Assembly (NCBI RefSeq): GCF_001308265.1
Contig: NZ_CP012023.1
Location: 2,370,932-2,434,931 of the forward strand
Direction of reading: 5' to 3'
Length of the DNA stretch: 64,000 nt
From: Celeribacter marinus
Lineage (GTDB): Bacteria > Pseudomonadota > Alphaproteobacteria > Rhodobacterales > Rhodobacteraceae
The notes below the pieces were generated by a model. The model searched no databases, had not been told where the DNA came from, and saw only the letters and a program-made list of their open reading frames with translations. The first letter of the stretch is position 1. Every line of letters starts with the position of its first letter. Made by a program: the position numbers and the translations under genes. Shown here one piece after another: positions 17,859-28,244 of the stretch.

Positions 17859-19095
17859 GGATCGCAAGCGCCAATCCTTTGGACAGGCCAAGCGGTTCCA
17901 AAAACGGATAGACCGCATAGCCCGCAAGGCCCAAGGCGTAGTAGCTGATTGCGACAACCGACAACCCCTCAACCGTCTCTTGCAACCGCAATTGCAAATC
18001 TGCACGGCGATCCATCGACGACAACAATGCTTGGTTCTGCGCCTGTCGCGCCACGTCCACCTTTGTGCGCAACAAATCCGCCGCCCGCGCCGCGCGTTCG
18101 GCCACGCCGTCGAGCTGACGCTCGGCGGCTTTAACCGTGCGCATGGCAGGATCATAACGGCGCATCATAAACTCACTGAACAATTGCCGCCCGTGGAACC
18201 GCGTCTCGCGCAGCACTTCAATGCGCTGCGTCACAATCGCCTCATAGGCCCCCGTGGCCCCAAACCGGAAATTTGTCTGCGTGACCAAGGCCTCGATACG
18301 CGTGGACAGACGCAAGATATCGTCGAGCAGCGCATCCTCCATCCCCCCGTCTTTGCGCCCCTCGGGTGCATCATCCGACATTGCGGCCATCACGCGTGAC
18401 AACTCCATTTCGATCTGCGCCAAATCGCCCACGACCTTGCGCGCTTGTACAAGACCCAGCATCGACATGGCTTTGTACGTCTCGATCTCACACAACCGCT
18501 GAACCACGCGGCCAATGCGCCGCTCCCCCGTGTCAGGGCGCGGAAACACCGCAAACCGCATATGGCCCGCTTCATCAATGCGAAAATCAGACGCCACGAC
18601 AAGCGCCTCATCAAGGACATGTGCGGCTGCAAGGCTTTCGCGCTCGAACCATCCGTGCAGGCGCTCCAACATCGCGTCATGGTCCTCCACGGGCTCGATC
18701 CGAATGAGTGCGGAGGTGATCCGCTGTCCCGGTGCGGCGTCAAGCCAGTCCTGCGGAAAGATATCAAACGTGCCTTTGTCATAGGCGCGGTCCGCCACCC
18801 CTTCGGCAAAGACGGTGTAGGTCACAAACTCGGTATGGCTTTCCCATTTGAGATGGTATTTGCCAATCGGCCCCATGAAATGCGTGGCATCTGGTGCAGG
18901 ATGCGCAGCGCCATACCGGTCCAACAGAGCGATGAGGTGCGCCCGGTCCAGACTGCGATCACGGCGCGCCGCATCGCCTTTGGCGCGGATCGCTAGATAG
19001 GCCGCGCGCCCTGCCCGCTCGACCGAGGGAAACGGGCGCGCGTGTAATTCGTTGGCCAATTCGTAGCGGCGTGGATGATCAATGAGGGGTGCCAT
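17791..19095 (-). CDS. DUF3422-family membrane-anchored protein
   Basis: 434 residues. The N-terminus has the family signature RYELANELHARPFP. The long middle part is helical with coiled-coil character. Two membrane helices lie close to the C-terminus (about 370-390 and 400-425), and the protein ends in a basic RRLKKHHLG tail. The architecture, a large cytoplasmic domain anchored by a C-terminal hairpin, matches DUF3422 (COG4949). No function is established. AAAGGCGG lies before the ATG at 19095. The gene converges on yeeE with a 68-nt coding overlap. Confidence 0.86.
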   Translation of the reverse strand: MAPLIDHPRRYELANELHARPFPSVERAGRAAYLAIRAKGDAARRDRSLDRAHLIALLDRYGAAHPAPDATHFMGPIGKYHLKWESHTEFVTYTVFAEGVADRAYDKGTFDIFPQDWLDAAPGQRITSALIRIEPVEDHDAMLERLHGWFERESLAAAHVLDEALVVASDFRIDEAGHMRFAVFPRPDTGERRIGRVVQRLCEIETYKAMSMLGLVQARKVVGDLAQIEMELSRVMAAMSDDAPEGRKDGGMEDALLDDILRLSTRIEALVTQTNFRFGATGAYEAIVTQRIEVLRETRFHGRQLFSEFMMRRYDPAMRTVKAAERQLDGVAERAARAADLLRTKVDVARQAQNQALLSSMDRRADLQLRLQETVEGLSVVAISYYALGLAGYAVYPFLEPLGLSKGLALAILTPLVVLTMWLGLRRLKKHHLG

Positions 19096-19240
19096 GACGG
19101 GCCGCCTTTGGTGCGATTGCTTTTCGCCACCATAGAGGCCCGTCCTCGGATCACAAAGCCCGAATTGGACGTGATTTCAACGCCTTGAGGGAATACAATC
19201 GTATACTGGCAGAAACGTCACAACCTGACAGACCGCGCCC

Positions 19241-19654
19241 TTACATCCCCGCGGCATTCAATGCGGTGTCCATCAGCGCCTTAATCTCGTCGGTTTTCGT
19301 TTGTGCGACGATACGGCCAAGCTCCTGATCACCCTTCAAAACCACCAAAGTGGAGCGGCGCGGGATGTTCAAACCTTTGGTGAATGCATGACGCCCGTAA
19401 TCGTCCCAATCGACATTCACAAAGGATATGTTTTGCTCATAGGCAGGATTTTCGGCCTTTAACTTGTCAATCACACGTCCTTGGGCGGCACAGGTCGAAC
19501 ACCAAGACGCCTTGAAATCAAGGAAAACAGTCTTGCCCGCAGCGAGTTCTTTGGCCACCAAACCCGGTGTGAATTCCATCGGCGCAGCGATGGAAGCCAA
19601 TGGTGCGAGGGTCAATGTGGCGGCGGCAGTCAGGATAAAGTCACGGCGTTTCAT
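19241..19654 (-). CDS. Exported thioredoxin-fold protein (DsbD-gamma / SoxW-like)
   Basis: 137 residues with an N-terminal signal that contains an RRDF motif, possibly Tat type. The mature part is a thioredoxin fold with the active site WCSTC (DFKASWCSTC), close to the C-terminal domain of DsbD. The frame opens further upstream, but AAAGGAAA lies about 6 nt before the ATG at 19654. It starts 19 nt after the ccdA gene, so the pair looks like a split DsbD: CcdA passes electrons across the membrane to this periplasmic protein. The downstream acceptor is unknown. Confidence 0.88.
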   Translation of the reverse strand: MKRRDFILTAAATLTLAPLASIAAPMEFTPGLVAKELAAGKTVFLDFKASWCSTCAAQGRVIDKLKAENPAYEQNISFVNVDWDDYGRHAFTKGLNIPRRSTLVVLKGDQELGRIVAQTKTDEIKALMDTALNAAGM

Positions 19655-19673
19655 GTGCGTTTCCTTTCGGGAA

Positions 19674-20390
19674 TTAAAGCGAGACAGAGAGATCAATCAG
19701 CCATGCAGGCAGGGTTTGAACCGCCCATGCCTCAATGATGTGATGGATTTTGAACAAGATCATCAGACCCACAGCGAGGAACACCGCGCCAAGAATCGGA
19801 CGGGATTTTTCGGCCAGACGGCGCATCAGCGCTTGACGGCGTTGAAGCGCGGAACGTGCGCCATAGGACAGTCCGAGAATGAGTGTCGACACACCCATCG
19901 CAAAGCCAACCATTATCAACGTGGCTTGGCCTAGCCCCTCGCCTTGGGACGCAAGGGCGATGGCTCCGCCAAGGGTCGGCCCGATACAGGGGCTCCACAC
20001 TATGCCAAGCAACACCCCCGCAAAGAACTGACCCATAACAGGATCGGAGCGATCAACGCTATCGATGCGGGCATCGGCGCGGGCGGCGAACGATGATGTG
20101 GCGCGGGTGAACAACGCCGACAAACGCGGCACCAACAAAATGAGACCAAACACCACCATGAGGCCCGCGCCGATTTGGCTCAATCTGTCCTGATCAAGTC
20201 CAATCGAGTAGCCGATGGTGGTCACAAACAGACCAAACCCCACGAACGATACGCTCATCCCCGCCGCTAAAACCACAGGCCCAATGCGCCCTGCCTGTAA
20301 AGACGTGGCCAAAACGATTGGCAAGATCGGCAAAACGCAGGGGTTAATCAGCGTCAGCAATCCCGCGCCATATGCGAGTAAAATATCCAT
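19674..20390 (-). CDS. ccdA: CcdA-type thiol electron transporter
   Basis: 238-residue membrane protein with six predicted helices. It carries the two CcdA Cys motifs, LINPCVLPILP near the N-terminus and VWSPCIGPTLGG in the middle, which take electrons from cytoplasmic thioredoxin. I use the ATG at 20390 because it gives the usual CcdA N-terminus; an upstream TTG at 20429 is the alternative. It is co-transcribed with the exported thioredoxin-like gene. Relatives (CcdA, SoxV) serve cytochrome c maturation or sulfur oxidation; no ccm or sox gene is nearby to decide. Confidence 0.9.
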   Translation of the reverse strand: MDILLAYGAGLLTLINPCVLPILPIVLATSLQAGRIGPVVLAAGMSVSFVGFGLFVTTIGYSIGLDQDRLSQIGAGLMVVFGLILLVPRLSALFTRATSSFAARADARIDSVDRSDPVMGQFFAGVLLGIVWSPCIGPTLGGAIALASQGEGLGQATLIMVGFAMGVSTLILGLSYGARSALQRRQALMRRLAEKSRPILGAVFLAVGLMILFKIHHIIEAWAVQTLPAWLIDLSVSL

Positions 20391-20487
20391 GTGCTCAATG
20401 TGGCTCAGGGCGCGCGCGCTGTCATCCAACGTTTCCCTGACGCTGCCTCACATGGGTGTCAGGCGGCTGTAACAATGCACTCCCACA

Positions 20488-20514
20488 CAAAAGGGCGCCC
20501 CAAACGGGACGCCC
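20488..20514 (-). terminator. Rho-independent terminator after pntB
   Basis: On the minus strand a 9-bp GC-rich stem (20514-20506 with 20501-20493, one G-T pair) and a 4-nt loop are followed by TTTTG. It lies 27 nt after the pntB stop, so it should end pntAB transcription before ccdA. Confidence 0.82.
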
Positions 20515-20540
20515 TCTTTATCTGTTCACATATGTGTCGC

Positions 20541-22016
20541 TTAGTCGATTTTGGGCAACAACGCGTTGATGCTGTCTTTGGCATCGCCGTAGAACATGCG
20601 GGTGTTGTCTTTGTAGAACAACGGGTTCTCGATACCCGAATACCCTGTTCCTTGACCACGTTTGGACACGAACACCTGTTTCGCTTTCCAGACTTCCAAC
20701 ACGGGCATGCCCGCGATTGGGGAGTTTGGATCCTCTTGCGCCGCAGGGTTCACGATGTCGTTGGAGCCGATCACGATGACCACATCCGTATCAGGGAAGT
20801 CCTCGTTGATCTCGTCCATTTCCATCACGATGTCGTAGGGCACTTTGGCCTCTGCGAGCAGCACGTTCATGTGACCGGGCAAACGCCCCGCAACGGGGTG
20901 AATGGCAAACCGCACATTCTTACCCTTGCCGCGCAGCTTGTTTGTCAACTCGGACACTGCCGCCTGTGCTTGTGCCACGGCCATGCCGTAGCCCGGAACG
21001 ATGATGACACTATCCGCTTCATTCAAAGCAGAGGCCACACCATCGGCGTCGATTGCGATTTGCTCGCCCTCGACTTCCATCTGTGGACCCGTGGTGCCGC
21101 CAAAGCCGCCCAAGATCACCGACACGAAAGAGCGGTTCATCGCCTTACACATGATGTACGACAAGATCGCACCAGACGAGCCGACAAGCGCGCCAACCAC
21201 GATCAAGAGATCGTTGCCGAGCGAGAAGCCGATCGCGGCCGCTGCCCACCCCGAGTAGGAGTTGAGCATGGACACAACAACGGGCATATCCGCGCCGCCG
21301 ATCCCCATGATGAGGTGATAGCCGATAAACAGCGCGGCCAATGTCATCACGAACAACGGGAAGAACCCGCCGGAGTTCACGTACCACAGCAATGTGAGGA
21401 CGGAGAGCGCAGCCGCGCCCGCGTTGAGCATATGACCACCGGGAAGCTTTGCCGCGTTGGAGGACAGCTTGCCCGCCAATTTGCCATACGCCACCACCGA
21501 GCCTGTGAACGTCACCGCACCGATAAAAATGCCGAGGAACAATTCAACCCGCAAGATGTTCAGCTCGACAGGAGCCTTGTGCGCGATGAGTGCGGCAAAG
21601 GTGCCAAGGTGCTGATCGTGCATCCACGATTGGAACCCCGCCTCGGTGAGACCCGCAGGCGCAGAGGCGATAAGGCGCGCCACGTTGCCCATCTCGAAAT
21701 GCGCGATAAAGCCGACGAACACCGCCGCCAAACCGACGAGCGAGTGCATGGCGGCCACGAGTTGCGGCATTTCAGTCATCTGGACGCGTGTGGCGACCAT
21801 ATAGCCGATAGCACCGCCGCCCGCGATCAAGACGAGCGACAGGAACCAAAGCCCCGCACCCGGTCCGATGATGGTTGCGAACACGGCCAACGCCATGCCG
21901 ACAATACCGTACCATACAGCGCGTTTTGCGCTTTCTTGTCCCGACAAGCCCCCCAAGGAGAGGATGAAGAGGACGGCTGCGACCACATAGGCCGCTGTTG
22001 TAAATCCGAATTCCAT
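20541..22016 (-). CDS. pntB: NAD(P) transhydrogenase subunit beta
   Basis: 491 residues. The N-terminal two thirds form about nine membrane helices of domain II, the proton channel. The C-terminal third is the soluble NADP(H)-binding domain III, with [12 protein letters not shown] (nucleotide loop), [18 protein letters not shown] and [10 protein letters not shown]. With PntA it couples proton import to NADPH formation. The frame opens earlier, but AAGGAG lies 9 nt before the ATG at 22016 and the protein then starts MEFGF, as in the family. It follows pntA by 13 nt. Confidence 0.97.
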   Translation of the reverse strand: MEFGFTTAAYVVAAVLFILSLGGLSGQESAKRAVWYGIVGMALAVFATIIGPGAGLWFLSLVLIAGGGAIGYMVATRVQMTEMPQLVAAMHSLVGLAAVFVGFIAHFEMGNVARLIASAPAGLTEAGFQSWMHDQHLGTFAALIAHKAPVELNILRVELFLGIFIGAVTFTGSVVAYGKLAGKLSSNAAKLPGGHMLNAGAAALSVLTLLWYVNSGGFFPLFVMTLAALFIGYHLIMGIGGADMPVVVSMLNSYSGWAAAAIGFSLGNDLLIVVGALVGSSGAILSYIMCKAMNRSFVSVILGGFGGTTGPQMEVEGEQIAIDADGVASALNEADSVIIVPGYGMAVAQAQAAVSELTNKLRGKGKNVRFAIHPVAGRLPGHMNVLLAEAKVPYDIVMEMDEINEDFPDTDVVIVIGSNDIVNPAAQEDPNSPIAGMPVLEVWKAKQVFVSKRGQGTGYSGIENPLFYKDNTRMFYGDAKDSINALLPKID

Positions 22017-22029
22017 TGTCCTGAACTCC

Positions 22030-23601
22030 TTACGATTTCTGGAACATGGCAAGCATGCGCCGTGTGACGAGGAAACCGCCGAAAATGTTGATCCCTGCCA
22101 TGAACACCGACAAGGCGGCGAGCAAGATCACAAGGAACGAGCTAGACCCAATCTGCATCAATGCACCCAAAATGATGATCGACGAGATTGCGTTGGTCAC
22201 AGCCATCAGGGGCGTGTGCAGCGAATGCGACACGTTCCAAATCACTTGGAACCCGATAAACACCGACAACACAAACACGATAAAGTGCTGCATGAACGAC
22301 GCAGGTGCCACAAGACCGACAGACAGCAAAAGCGCGGCCCCAACGGCAATCAGTGTCACTTGCTGTTTGGTCTGTGCCTTGAATGCAGCCACTTCAGCGG
22401 CGCGTTTTTCCTCGGCCGTGAGCACCGGCGCGACCTCTTTGGGCTTGGCTGCAATCGCGGCCACTTTGGGTGGCGGTGGCGGGAATGTAATCTCGCCCTC
22501 ATGGGTCACAGTCGCCCCACGGATCACGTCATCTTCCATGTTATGGTTGATCTGGCCGTCTTTGTCTGGGGTCAGGTCGGTCATCATGTGACGGATGTTG
22601 GTCGAATAGAGCATCGACGCCTGTGTCGCCATGCGAGACGGGAAATCGGTGTAGCCCACAATGGTCACGCCATTGTCGGTCACGATTTTCTCGTCCATCA
22701 CGGTCAGCTTACAGTTGCCGCCCTTTTCCGCCGCAAGATCCACAACAACGGAGCCGGGTTTCATGGCCTTCACCATATCCTCGGTCCAAAGCTCGGGGGC
22801 TTCGCGGTTGGGGATCAGCGCCGTGGTGATAACAATATCCACCTCGGGGGCCAGTTCGAGGAACTTGGCAAGTTGGGCTGCGCGGAACTCTGGGCTAGAC
22901 ACAGAAGCGTAACCGCCCGTGGCCGCACCATCTTGTTGTTCCTCTTCGAAATCGAGGTAGACGAACTGCGCGCCCATGCTCTCGACCTGCTCGGCCACTT
23001 CGGGGCGTACGTCGAATGCATAGGTGATCGCACCAAGAGACGTCGATGTCCCGATCGCGGCAAGACCCGCAACGCCGGCGCCCACAACGAGCACTTTGGC
23101 AGGGGGCACTTTGCCCGCGGCCGTAATCTGACCAGTAAAGAACCGGCCAAAGTTATTGCCCGCCTCGATCACAGCGCGGTAGCCCGCAATGTTGGCCATG
23201 GATGACAGGGCATCCATCTTTTGGGCACGCGAAATGCGCGGCACCATTTCCATCGCGATCACGTTGGCGCCCGATTTCTGGGCCGCCTCCATGCCCGTCT
23301 CGTTCCCCGCAGGGTTAAAGAAGGAAATCAGCGTCTGCTCTTTGCGCAAGCGTTTAAGCTCGGTCGCATCCGGCTGACGGACCTTGGCGACGATGTCGCT
23401 GGCCTTCCAAAGTGCGGCGGCGGTCTTTACGACCTCAACACCTGCCTCTTTGTAATCCGCGTCAGAAAACCCCGCGCGTTGACCCGCGCCAGTTTCCACA
23501 ACAATATCGTAGCCAAGCTTTTGAATTTGCTTAGCGCTATCGGGCGTCAACGCGACTCGCGCTTCCCCCTCGAACACTTCCTTAGGAACACCGAATTTCA
23601 C
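22030..23601 (-). CDS. pntA: NAD(P) transhydrogenase subunit alpha
   Basis: 523 residues, single-chain type (not split into PntAA/PntAB). The N-terminal domain I resembles alanine dehydrogenase: [14 protein letters not shown], then the NAD-binding [13 protein letters not shown], and the RQPDATEL segment. A Pro-rich linker near residue 375 leads to four membrane helices of domain II. It oxidises NADH and passes the hydride to NADP on PntB. Regulation may act at the inverted repeat upstream (23668-23686). Confidence 0.97.
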   Translation of the reverse strand: MKFGVPKEVFEGEARVALTPDSAKQIQKLGYDIVVETGAGQRAGFSDADYKEAGVEVVKTAAALWKASDIVAKVRQPDATELKRLRKEQTLISFFNPAGNETGMEAAQKSGANVIAMEMVPRISRAQKMDALSSMANIAGYRAVIEAGNNFGRFFTGQITAAGKVPPAKVLVVGAGVAGLAAIGTSTSLGAITYAFDVRPEVAEQVESMGAQFVYLDFEEEQQDGAATGGYASVSSPEFRAAQLAKFLELAPEVDIVITTALIPNREAPELWTEDMVKAMKPGSVVVDLAAEKGGNCKLTVMDEKIVTDNGVTIVGYTDFPSRMATQASMLYSTNIRHMMTDLTPDKDGQINHNMEDDVIRGATVTHEGEITFPPPPPKVAAIAAKPKEVAPVLTAEEKRAAEVAAFKAQTKQQVTLIAVGAALLLSVGLVAPASFMQHFIVFVLSVFIGFQVIWNVSHSLHTPLMAVTNAISSIIILGALMQIGSSSFLVILLAALSVFMAGINIFGGFLVTRRMLAMFQKS

Positions 23602-23667
23602 GTGCTAGTCCTTTTCCCCGGTCCAATGCGTTAGTCTGATCGTCTCGTTACATAAAAACACAGTCAC

Positions 23668-23686
23668 TGCGCAACATTATTGCGCA
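23668..23686. promoter_or_regulatory. Perfect inverted repeat upstream of pntA
   Basis: TGCGCAA / TTGCGCA, 7-bp arms with a 5-nt spacer, 67 nt before the pntA start. It looks like an operator for a dimeric regulator. It also lies 27 nt after the stop of the preceding minus-strand gene, with a T-run only 9 nt further on, so a weak terminator cannot be excluded. Confidence 0.45.
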
Positions 23687-23712
23687 CTCAATCACCGTTC
23701 CGCGACAAGACG

Positions 23713-24171
23713 TCATATCCAACGGCGCGTTTTCTTTGCCCAAATCTCGTAGTCTTGTGCGAACGAGTCTTTGAGTTTTTGTTCTTCTTTGCGAATGAAC
23801 CGCCACCAGATCACCGTCATAAAGACGGGGACCGAGAGCAGCCCAATTGTGCTGCCGTAAAGTAAGGAAAACCCAACAAGTGTAAAGGCATCTCCGAGGT
23901 AAATTGGATTGCGCGAATGCATAAAGACGCCATGCGTCACAAGGCGCGCCGGATAACGATGCGGAATGACCGTTGTTTTATGGCGCCACATCGTAAATGC
24001 GGCCACACACATTAATGCGACACCGATCCCGATGAATCCAAATGATAGCGCCAACACCAACGATGTTCGCGCTAACGGCTCGATCACATCTCCCGTCACA
24101 TAGGCCAAAACCATGAATGCGACGAGCCAAACGGGCGGATAATCAAGGGTCAGTGTACGATGTTTTTCCAT
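23713..24171 (-). CDS. Isoprenylcysteine carboxyl methyltransferase-like membrane protein
   Basis: 152 residues with about four hydrophobic segments. The C-terminal half holds the signature of the ICMT/PEMT methyltransferase group: TTVIPHRYPARLVTHGVF, HSRNPIYLGD and EEQKLKDSFAQDYEIWAKK. Bacterial members methylate lipids or small molecules with SAM, but most, including this one, have no known substrate. The ATG at 24171 lies just inside a GTG at 24174. The gene is divergent from the GNAT gene with only 45 nt between them. Confidence 0.85.
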   Translation of the reverse strand: MEKHRTLTLDYPPVWLVAFMVLAYVTGDVIEPLARTSLVLALSFGFIGIGVALMCVAAFTMWRHKTTVIPHRYPARLVTHGVFMHSRNPIYLGDAFTLVGFSLLYGSTIGLLSVPVFMTVIWWRFIRKEEQKLKDSFAQDYEIWAKKTRRWI

Positions 24172-24216
24172 CACACCACTCTAGGCGTCCGCGCGCCAAG
24201 ACGCTAGGACACAGAT

Positions 24217-24681
24217 ATGAAACTGCGCCCATTGACCACAGCTGACGCGGACGCCTGTTACGCGCTGTTCTACCGCACGGTGCGCGGCGGCACAGGCGCG
24301 TTTTACACCATCGACCAACAAGAGGCCTGGGCCCCCGATGCGCCACGCGCCGGCGATGACTGGCCCGCCCACCTCACACAAGGATTCGCAATTTGCGCGA
24401 CCAAACACGACCGGATCGTGGGGTTTTTCACGATGGGCGCGGATGGCCACATCGACTTTGCATATGTGGCGTTGGAGGAGATGGGCAAAGGCACGGCAAC
24501 CGCACTCTATGAGATGTGCGAATATACCGCCCGCGCCGCAGGCCTCACAGGTATGACCACAGAGGCCTCACACCTCGCACGCCGCTTTTTCACCAAACAA
24601 GGTTGGGTAACGGATGCCCGCCAAACTGTCATTCGCGACGGCGTTGGCATCGATAATTTTCGCATGTTCAAACTGCTTTAG
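24217..24681 (+). CDS. GNAT-family N-acetyltransferase
   Basis: 154 residues. The acetyl-CoA-binding motif A is visible as a beta strand (HIDFAYVALEEMGKGTAT), with a variant GKGTAT in place of the usual Q/RxxGxG/A. It is followed by the helix LYEMCEYTARAAGLTGMT, and the last part has ARRFFTKQGWVTD. The start LRPLTTADADACYALFYRTV is typical of the family. AGGA lies about 8 nt before the ATG. The acceptor is unknown. Its stop overlaps the end of the convergent amidotransferase gene by 4 nt. Confidence 0.88.
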   Translation: MKLRPLTTADADACYALFYRTVRGGTGAFYTIDQQEAWAPDAPRAGDDWPAHLTQGFAICATKHDRIVGFFTMGADGHIDFAYVALEEMGKGTATALYEMCEYTARAAGLTGMTTEASHLARRFFTKQGWVTDARQTVIRDGVGIDNFRMFKLL

Positions 24682-25451
24682 GCAGGTTCGACCTGACGGT
24701 TGCGCTGCGCCGCAAATGCCCGTACCGCTGACCCGAAGGCCTCGAACAAGGGCCGCGATACCGGATCTTCGCCCGCGCGAAACTCGGGATGCCACTGCAC
24801 CGACAATGTGAACCCCTTGGCCCCGTCAACATAAATCGCCTCGGGCGTGCCATCGGGGGCATGCCCGTCGATGACGATCCGCGCCCCCGCGTGTTTGATC
24901 CCCTGCCCGTGCAGAGTATTGGTCATCACCTCGTGCGCCCCCAGTAGTCGGGCAAACACACCGTCCGGCGTCAAATGCACAAGGTGGCGCAGCGCAAATT
25001 TCTCGTCCACCGTCCCGTCAGGCGGCATACGGTGATTCATCCGCCCCGGTAGGTCGCGAATCTCGGGATAGAGCGTTCCGCCCATCGCCACGTTCACCTC
25101 TTGGAACCCGCGACAAATCCCCAAAAACGGCTGGCCCGCCTCGACGCACGCGCGGATCAGGGGCAAGGTCACCGCATCACGGCACCGATCAAATGCACCG
25201 TGCGCCTCAGTCTCTGTCTCACCATATTCCTCGGGATGCACATTGGGCCGACCGCCCGTGAACAAGAACCCGTCACAACTCGCCATTAGCTCATCGACCG
25301 ACACGAAATTGGGATGCGCAGGGATCAACAACGGCATACAGCCCGACACCTCCGCCACCGCCTCCGCATTCATCCGCCCCCCCGTGTAGGCCGGATAATC
25401 ACCGTGCAGCAGGTCCGTATTCCCAATGATTCCAACAACCGGTCGCGCCAT
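24678..25451 (-). CDS. Class I glutamine amidotransferase / gamma-glutamyl-GABA hydrolase-like
   Basis: 257 residues of the peptidase C26 group. The catalytic Cys nucleophile is in FLGICRGFQEVN, and the His-x-Glu pair is in VQWHPEF near the C-terminus. FTGGRPNVHPEEY and NTLHGQGI are further family blocks. Homologues such as PuuD cleave gamma-glutamyl-GABA in putrescine degradation; no other puu gene is near, so the substrate is open. AAGGAGGC lies 4 nt before the ATG at 25451, a strong ribosome binding site that excludes the longer upstream frame. Confidence 0.9.
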   Translation of the reverse strand: MARPVVGIIGNTDLLHGDYPAYTGGRMNAEAVAEVSGCMPLLIPAHPNFVSVDELMASCDGFLFTGGRPNVHPEEYGETETEAHGAFDRCRDAVTLPLIRACVEAGQPFLGICRGFQEVNVAMGGTLYPEIRDLPGRMNHRMPPDGTVDEKFALRHLVHLTPDGVFARLLGAHEVMTNTLHGQGIKHAGARIVIDGHAPDGTPEAIYVDGAKGFTLSVQWHPEFRAGEDPVSRPLFEAFGSAVRAFAAQRNRQVEPA

Positions 25452-25682
25452 AAAAGCCTCCTTTGACACCTTGACCCTAATGACTTGGGCGGCGAGGAAA
25501 AGAGGCATTTGTGCAAGTGGGGGCATCGCGCACGCAAAAACGTAGCGACATCCCAGCGCGCGCCTGAAAATCACTCACATCACGTCTGCATTATTCATCC
25601 GCCCCACATGCGAGATCGTGTTGAACCCGCGCGCACCGCGCACTAACGTTTGCACCTCGCACGCACCCACGAAAGGTTCCCC

Positions 25683-28244
25683 ATGACAGCCGCAGCATCC
25701 GAAACGATCTACCTCAAGGACTACACCGAGCCGCACCACTGGGTGCGTGACGTCCATCTCACGTTTCGCCTCGCGCCAAAGACCACGCGCGTGCTGTCGC
25801 GCATCACCTTTACACCCAATGACAACAACCGTGGCGATCTGGTTTTAAATGGCGAGGGACTGACCCTCATCACCGCCACCGTCGACGCGGCCATCGTCAA
25901 CATGCAGATCACCGACACGGAGCTGCGCATTGCCGCCGCCGACCTGCCGCAAAAGCCGTTCGTGTTTGAGGCTGAGGTCGAAATCGCGCCCGAGGACAAT
26001 ACCGCCCTTGAGGGGCTGTATATGTCGAGCGGCATGTATTGCACCCAATGCGAGGCCGAGGGGTTTCGCAAAATCACCTATTACCCCGACCGCCCCGATG
26101 TCATGGCCACCTTTACCGTGCGCGTCGAAAGCGACATGCCCGTGATGCTGTCCAACGGCAACCCCGTGGCCATGGGCGCAGGATGGGCCGAGTGGCACGA
26201 CCCGTGGCCCAAACCCGCCTATCTCTTTGCGCTTGTCGCGGGCGACCTGCTCAACCACGCGGGATCCTTCACCACCATGTCGGGCAAAGAGGTTGAATTG
26301 AACATCTATGTGCGCCGTGGCGACGAGGACAAATGCGCCTTTGGGATGCAGGCGCTCAAGGACTCGATGACATGGGATGAACAGGTGTATGGCCGTGAAT
26401 ACGACTTGGACATTTTCAACATTGTCGCTGTTGACGACTTCAACATGGGCGCGATGGAAAACAAGGGGCTGAACATTTTCAATTCGTCCTGTGTCCTCGC
26501 CTCGCAAGCCACCTCGACCGATGCGAATTTTGAACGCATCGAGGGCATCATCGCCCATGAGTATTTCCACAACTGGACAGGCAACCGCATCACCTGTCGC
26601 GACTGGTTCCAGCTGTGCCTCAAAGAAGGGCTAACGGTCTACCGTGATCAGATGTTCTCGGGCGATATGCGCAGCCACCCTGTTAAAAGGATTGAAGAAG
26701 TCTTGACCCTGCGCGCACGTCAGTTCCGCGAGGACAACGGCCCGTTGGCGCACCCCGTGCGCCCCGAAAGCTTTGTCGAGATCAACAATTTCTACACCGC
26801 CACCGTCTATGAAAAAGGCGCGGAAATCATCGGGATGCTGCGCCGTCTGGTCGGAGATGACGCCTACCGCAAGGGCTGTGATCTCTACTTTGAACGCCAC
26901 GATGGTCAGGCCGTCACAATCGAGGATTGGCTCAAGGCGTTCGAGGACGCCACGGGGCGTGATCTTGCTCATTTCGCACATTGGTACGCCCAAGCGGGCA
27001 CACCGCGTTTAAGTGTTTCCGAGGCGTGGGAGGACGGTACATTTACGCTGACCTTCACCCAATCGACCCCCGACACCCCCGGGCAGACCAACAAAGGCCC
27101 GCAACACATGCCCATCGCCGTGGGCCTCATCGGTCCCAATGGCGACGAGGTGGTGCCAACAACTGTATTGGAGCTGACCGAGGCCACGCAAAGTTTCACC
27201 TTTGACGGTGTGGGCGCACGTCCCATAGCGTCGATCCTGCGCGATTTCTCCGCGCCTGTGATTTTGGATCGCGACATGGACGCAGCCACCCGCGCGTTCC
27301 TGCTTGCCCATGACACCGACCCGTTCCAGAAATGGGAAATGGGGCGGATGCTATCGCGTGATACGCTTGTGGCCATGATCACCACGGGGGCCACCCCCGC
27401 CACCGACTACCTTGATGCAATCAAAACGGTGGTGACTGACGACACCCTTGACCCTGCGTTCCGCGCGTTGGTGTTGGGCCTGCCCTCACAAGACGACTTG
27501 GCGCAAACGCTTGTCGATACGGGTCACACCCCTGATCCGCAGAAAATCTATGACGCGCGCGAGGCGCTGCGCCATACGCTTGCCCGACATCTATCCGACG
27601 AGATGCCGACCCTTTTTTCGCGCCATGAAACACCCGTTTTCGTCCCCGATGCCGATGGGTCGGGAAAGCGGTCCTTGCGCCTCTCTATCCTCTCGCTCCT
27701 CACCCTTTTGGACGGTGGAACCGCCGCGCGAAACCTGTTTGCGCGCGCAGACAACATGACGGAACAAGCGGGCAGTCTTCAGGCGCTTCTGGCCGCAGGC
27801 CTTGGCACGGATGAGTTGCAAGCCTTTGAAACGCAATGGCAAAACGACCGCCTTGTGATGGACAAATGGTTCATGATGCAAGTGGCCTTTGCCAGCCCTG
27901 CCGATGCGGCGAGCGTGGCTGAAGGTCTGACACATCACCCTGCATTTACGATGAAAAACCCGAATCGCTTCCGCGCGGTCTTTGGCGCGCTGACCGCCAA
28001 CCACGCAGGGTTCCACCACGAGAGTGGGGCCGCCTATGTGCTTTTGGCCAAGCAGTTGATCGCACTAGATAAATTGAACCCGCAAACCGCCGCGCGCATG
28101 TCAGGTGCCTTTGAGACATGGCGCCGCTATGACACGTCACGCCAAGCGAGCATTTGCTCACAGCTTGAACAAATGCTCTCCACACGCGGATTGTCCCGTG
28201 ATACCACGGAGATGGTGACACGCATTCTGGGAGATAAATCATGA
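25683..28244 (+). CDS. pepN: Aminopeptidase N (M1 metallopeptidase)
   Basis: 853 residues, alanyl aminopeptidase type as in E. coli PepN. The exopeptidase motif GAMENKG is at about 256-262. The zinc site is HEYFH at 292-296 plus Glu 315 (HExxH-x18-E). The N-terminal beta domain begins [13 protein letters not shown], and a long helical C-terminal domain follows. It trims N-terminal residues from peptides in the cytoplasm. The frame opens with a TTG, but the ATG at 25683 is preceded by AAAGG and fits the family. It overlaps the next gene by 4 nt. Confidence 0.97.
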   Translation: MTAAASETIYLKDYTEPHHWVRDVHLTFRLAPKTTRVLSRITFTPNDNNRGDLVLNGEGLTLITATVDAAIVNMQITDTELRIAAADLPQKPFVFEAEVEIAPEDNTALEGLYMSSGMYCTQCEAEGFRKITYYPDRPDVMATFTVRVESDMPVMLSNGNPVAMGAGWAEWHDPWPKPAYLFALVAGDLLNHAGSFTTMSGKEVELNIYVRRGDEDKCAFGMQALKDSMTWDEQVYGREYDLDIFNIVAVDDFNMGAMENKGLNIFNSSCVLASQATSTDANFERIEGIIAHEYFHNWTGNRITCRDWFQLCLKEGLTVYRDQMFSGDMRSHPVKRIEEVLTLRARQFREDNGPLAHPVRPESFVEINNFYTATVYEKGAEIIGMLRRLVGDDAYRKGCDLYFERHDGQAVTIEDWLKAFEDATGRDLAHFAHWYAQAGTPRLSVSEAWEDGTFTLTFTQSTPDTPGQTNKGPQHMPIAVGLIGPNGDEVVPTTVLELTEATQSFTFDGVGARPIASILRDFSAPVILDRDMDAATRAFLLAHDTDPFQKWEMGRMLSRDTLVAMITTGATPATDYLDAIKTVVTDDTLDPAFRALVLGLPSQDDLAQTLVDTGHTPDPQKIYDAREALRHTLARHLSDEMPTLFSRHETPVFVPDADGSGKRSLRLSILSLLTLLDGGTAARNLFARADNMTEQAGSLQALLAAGLGTDELQAFETQWQNDRLVMDKWFMMQVAFASPADAASVAEGLTHHPAFTMKNPNRFRAVFGALTANHAGFHHESGAAYVLLAKQLIALDKLNPQTAARMSGAFETWRRYDTSRQASICSQLEQMLSTRGLSRDTTEMVTRILGDKS

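Noticed and set aside
20391..22067. 558-residue plus-strand reading frame opposite pntB, rich in His and Arg
   Set aside because: Antisense shadow of pntB: it follows third-position GC bias, has low-complexity composition and no recognisable domain, while the minus strand encodes a certain gene.
22216..23205. 329-residue plus-strand frame opposite pntA
   Set aside because: Shadow frame of pntA; His/Arg-rich without a domain.
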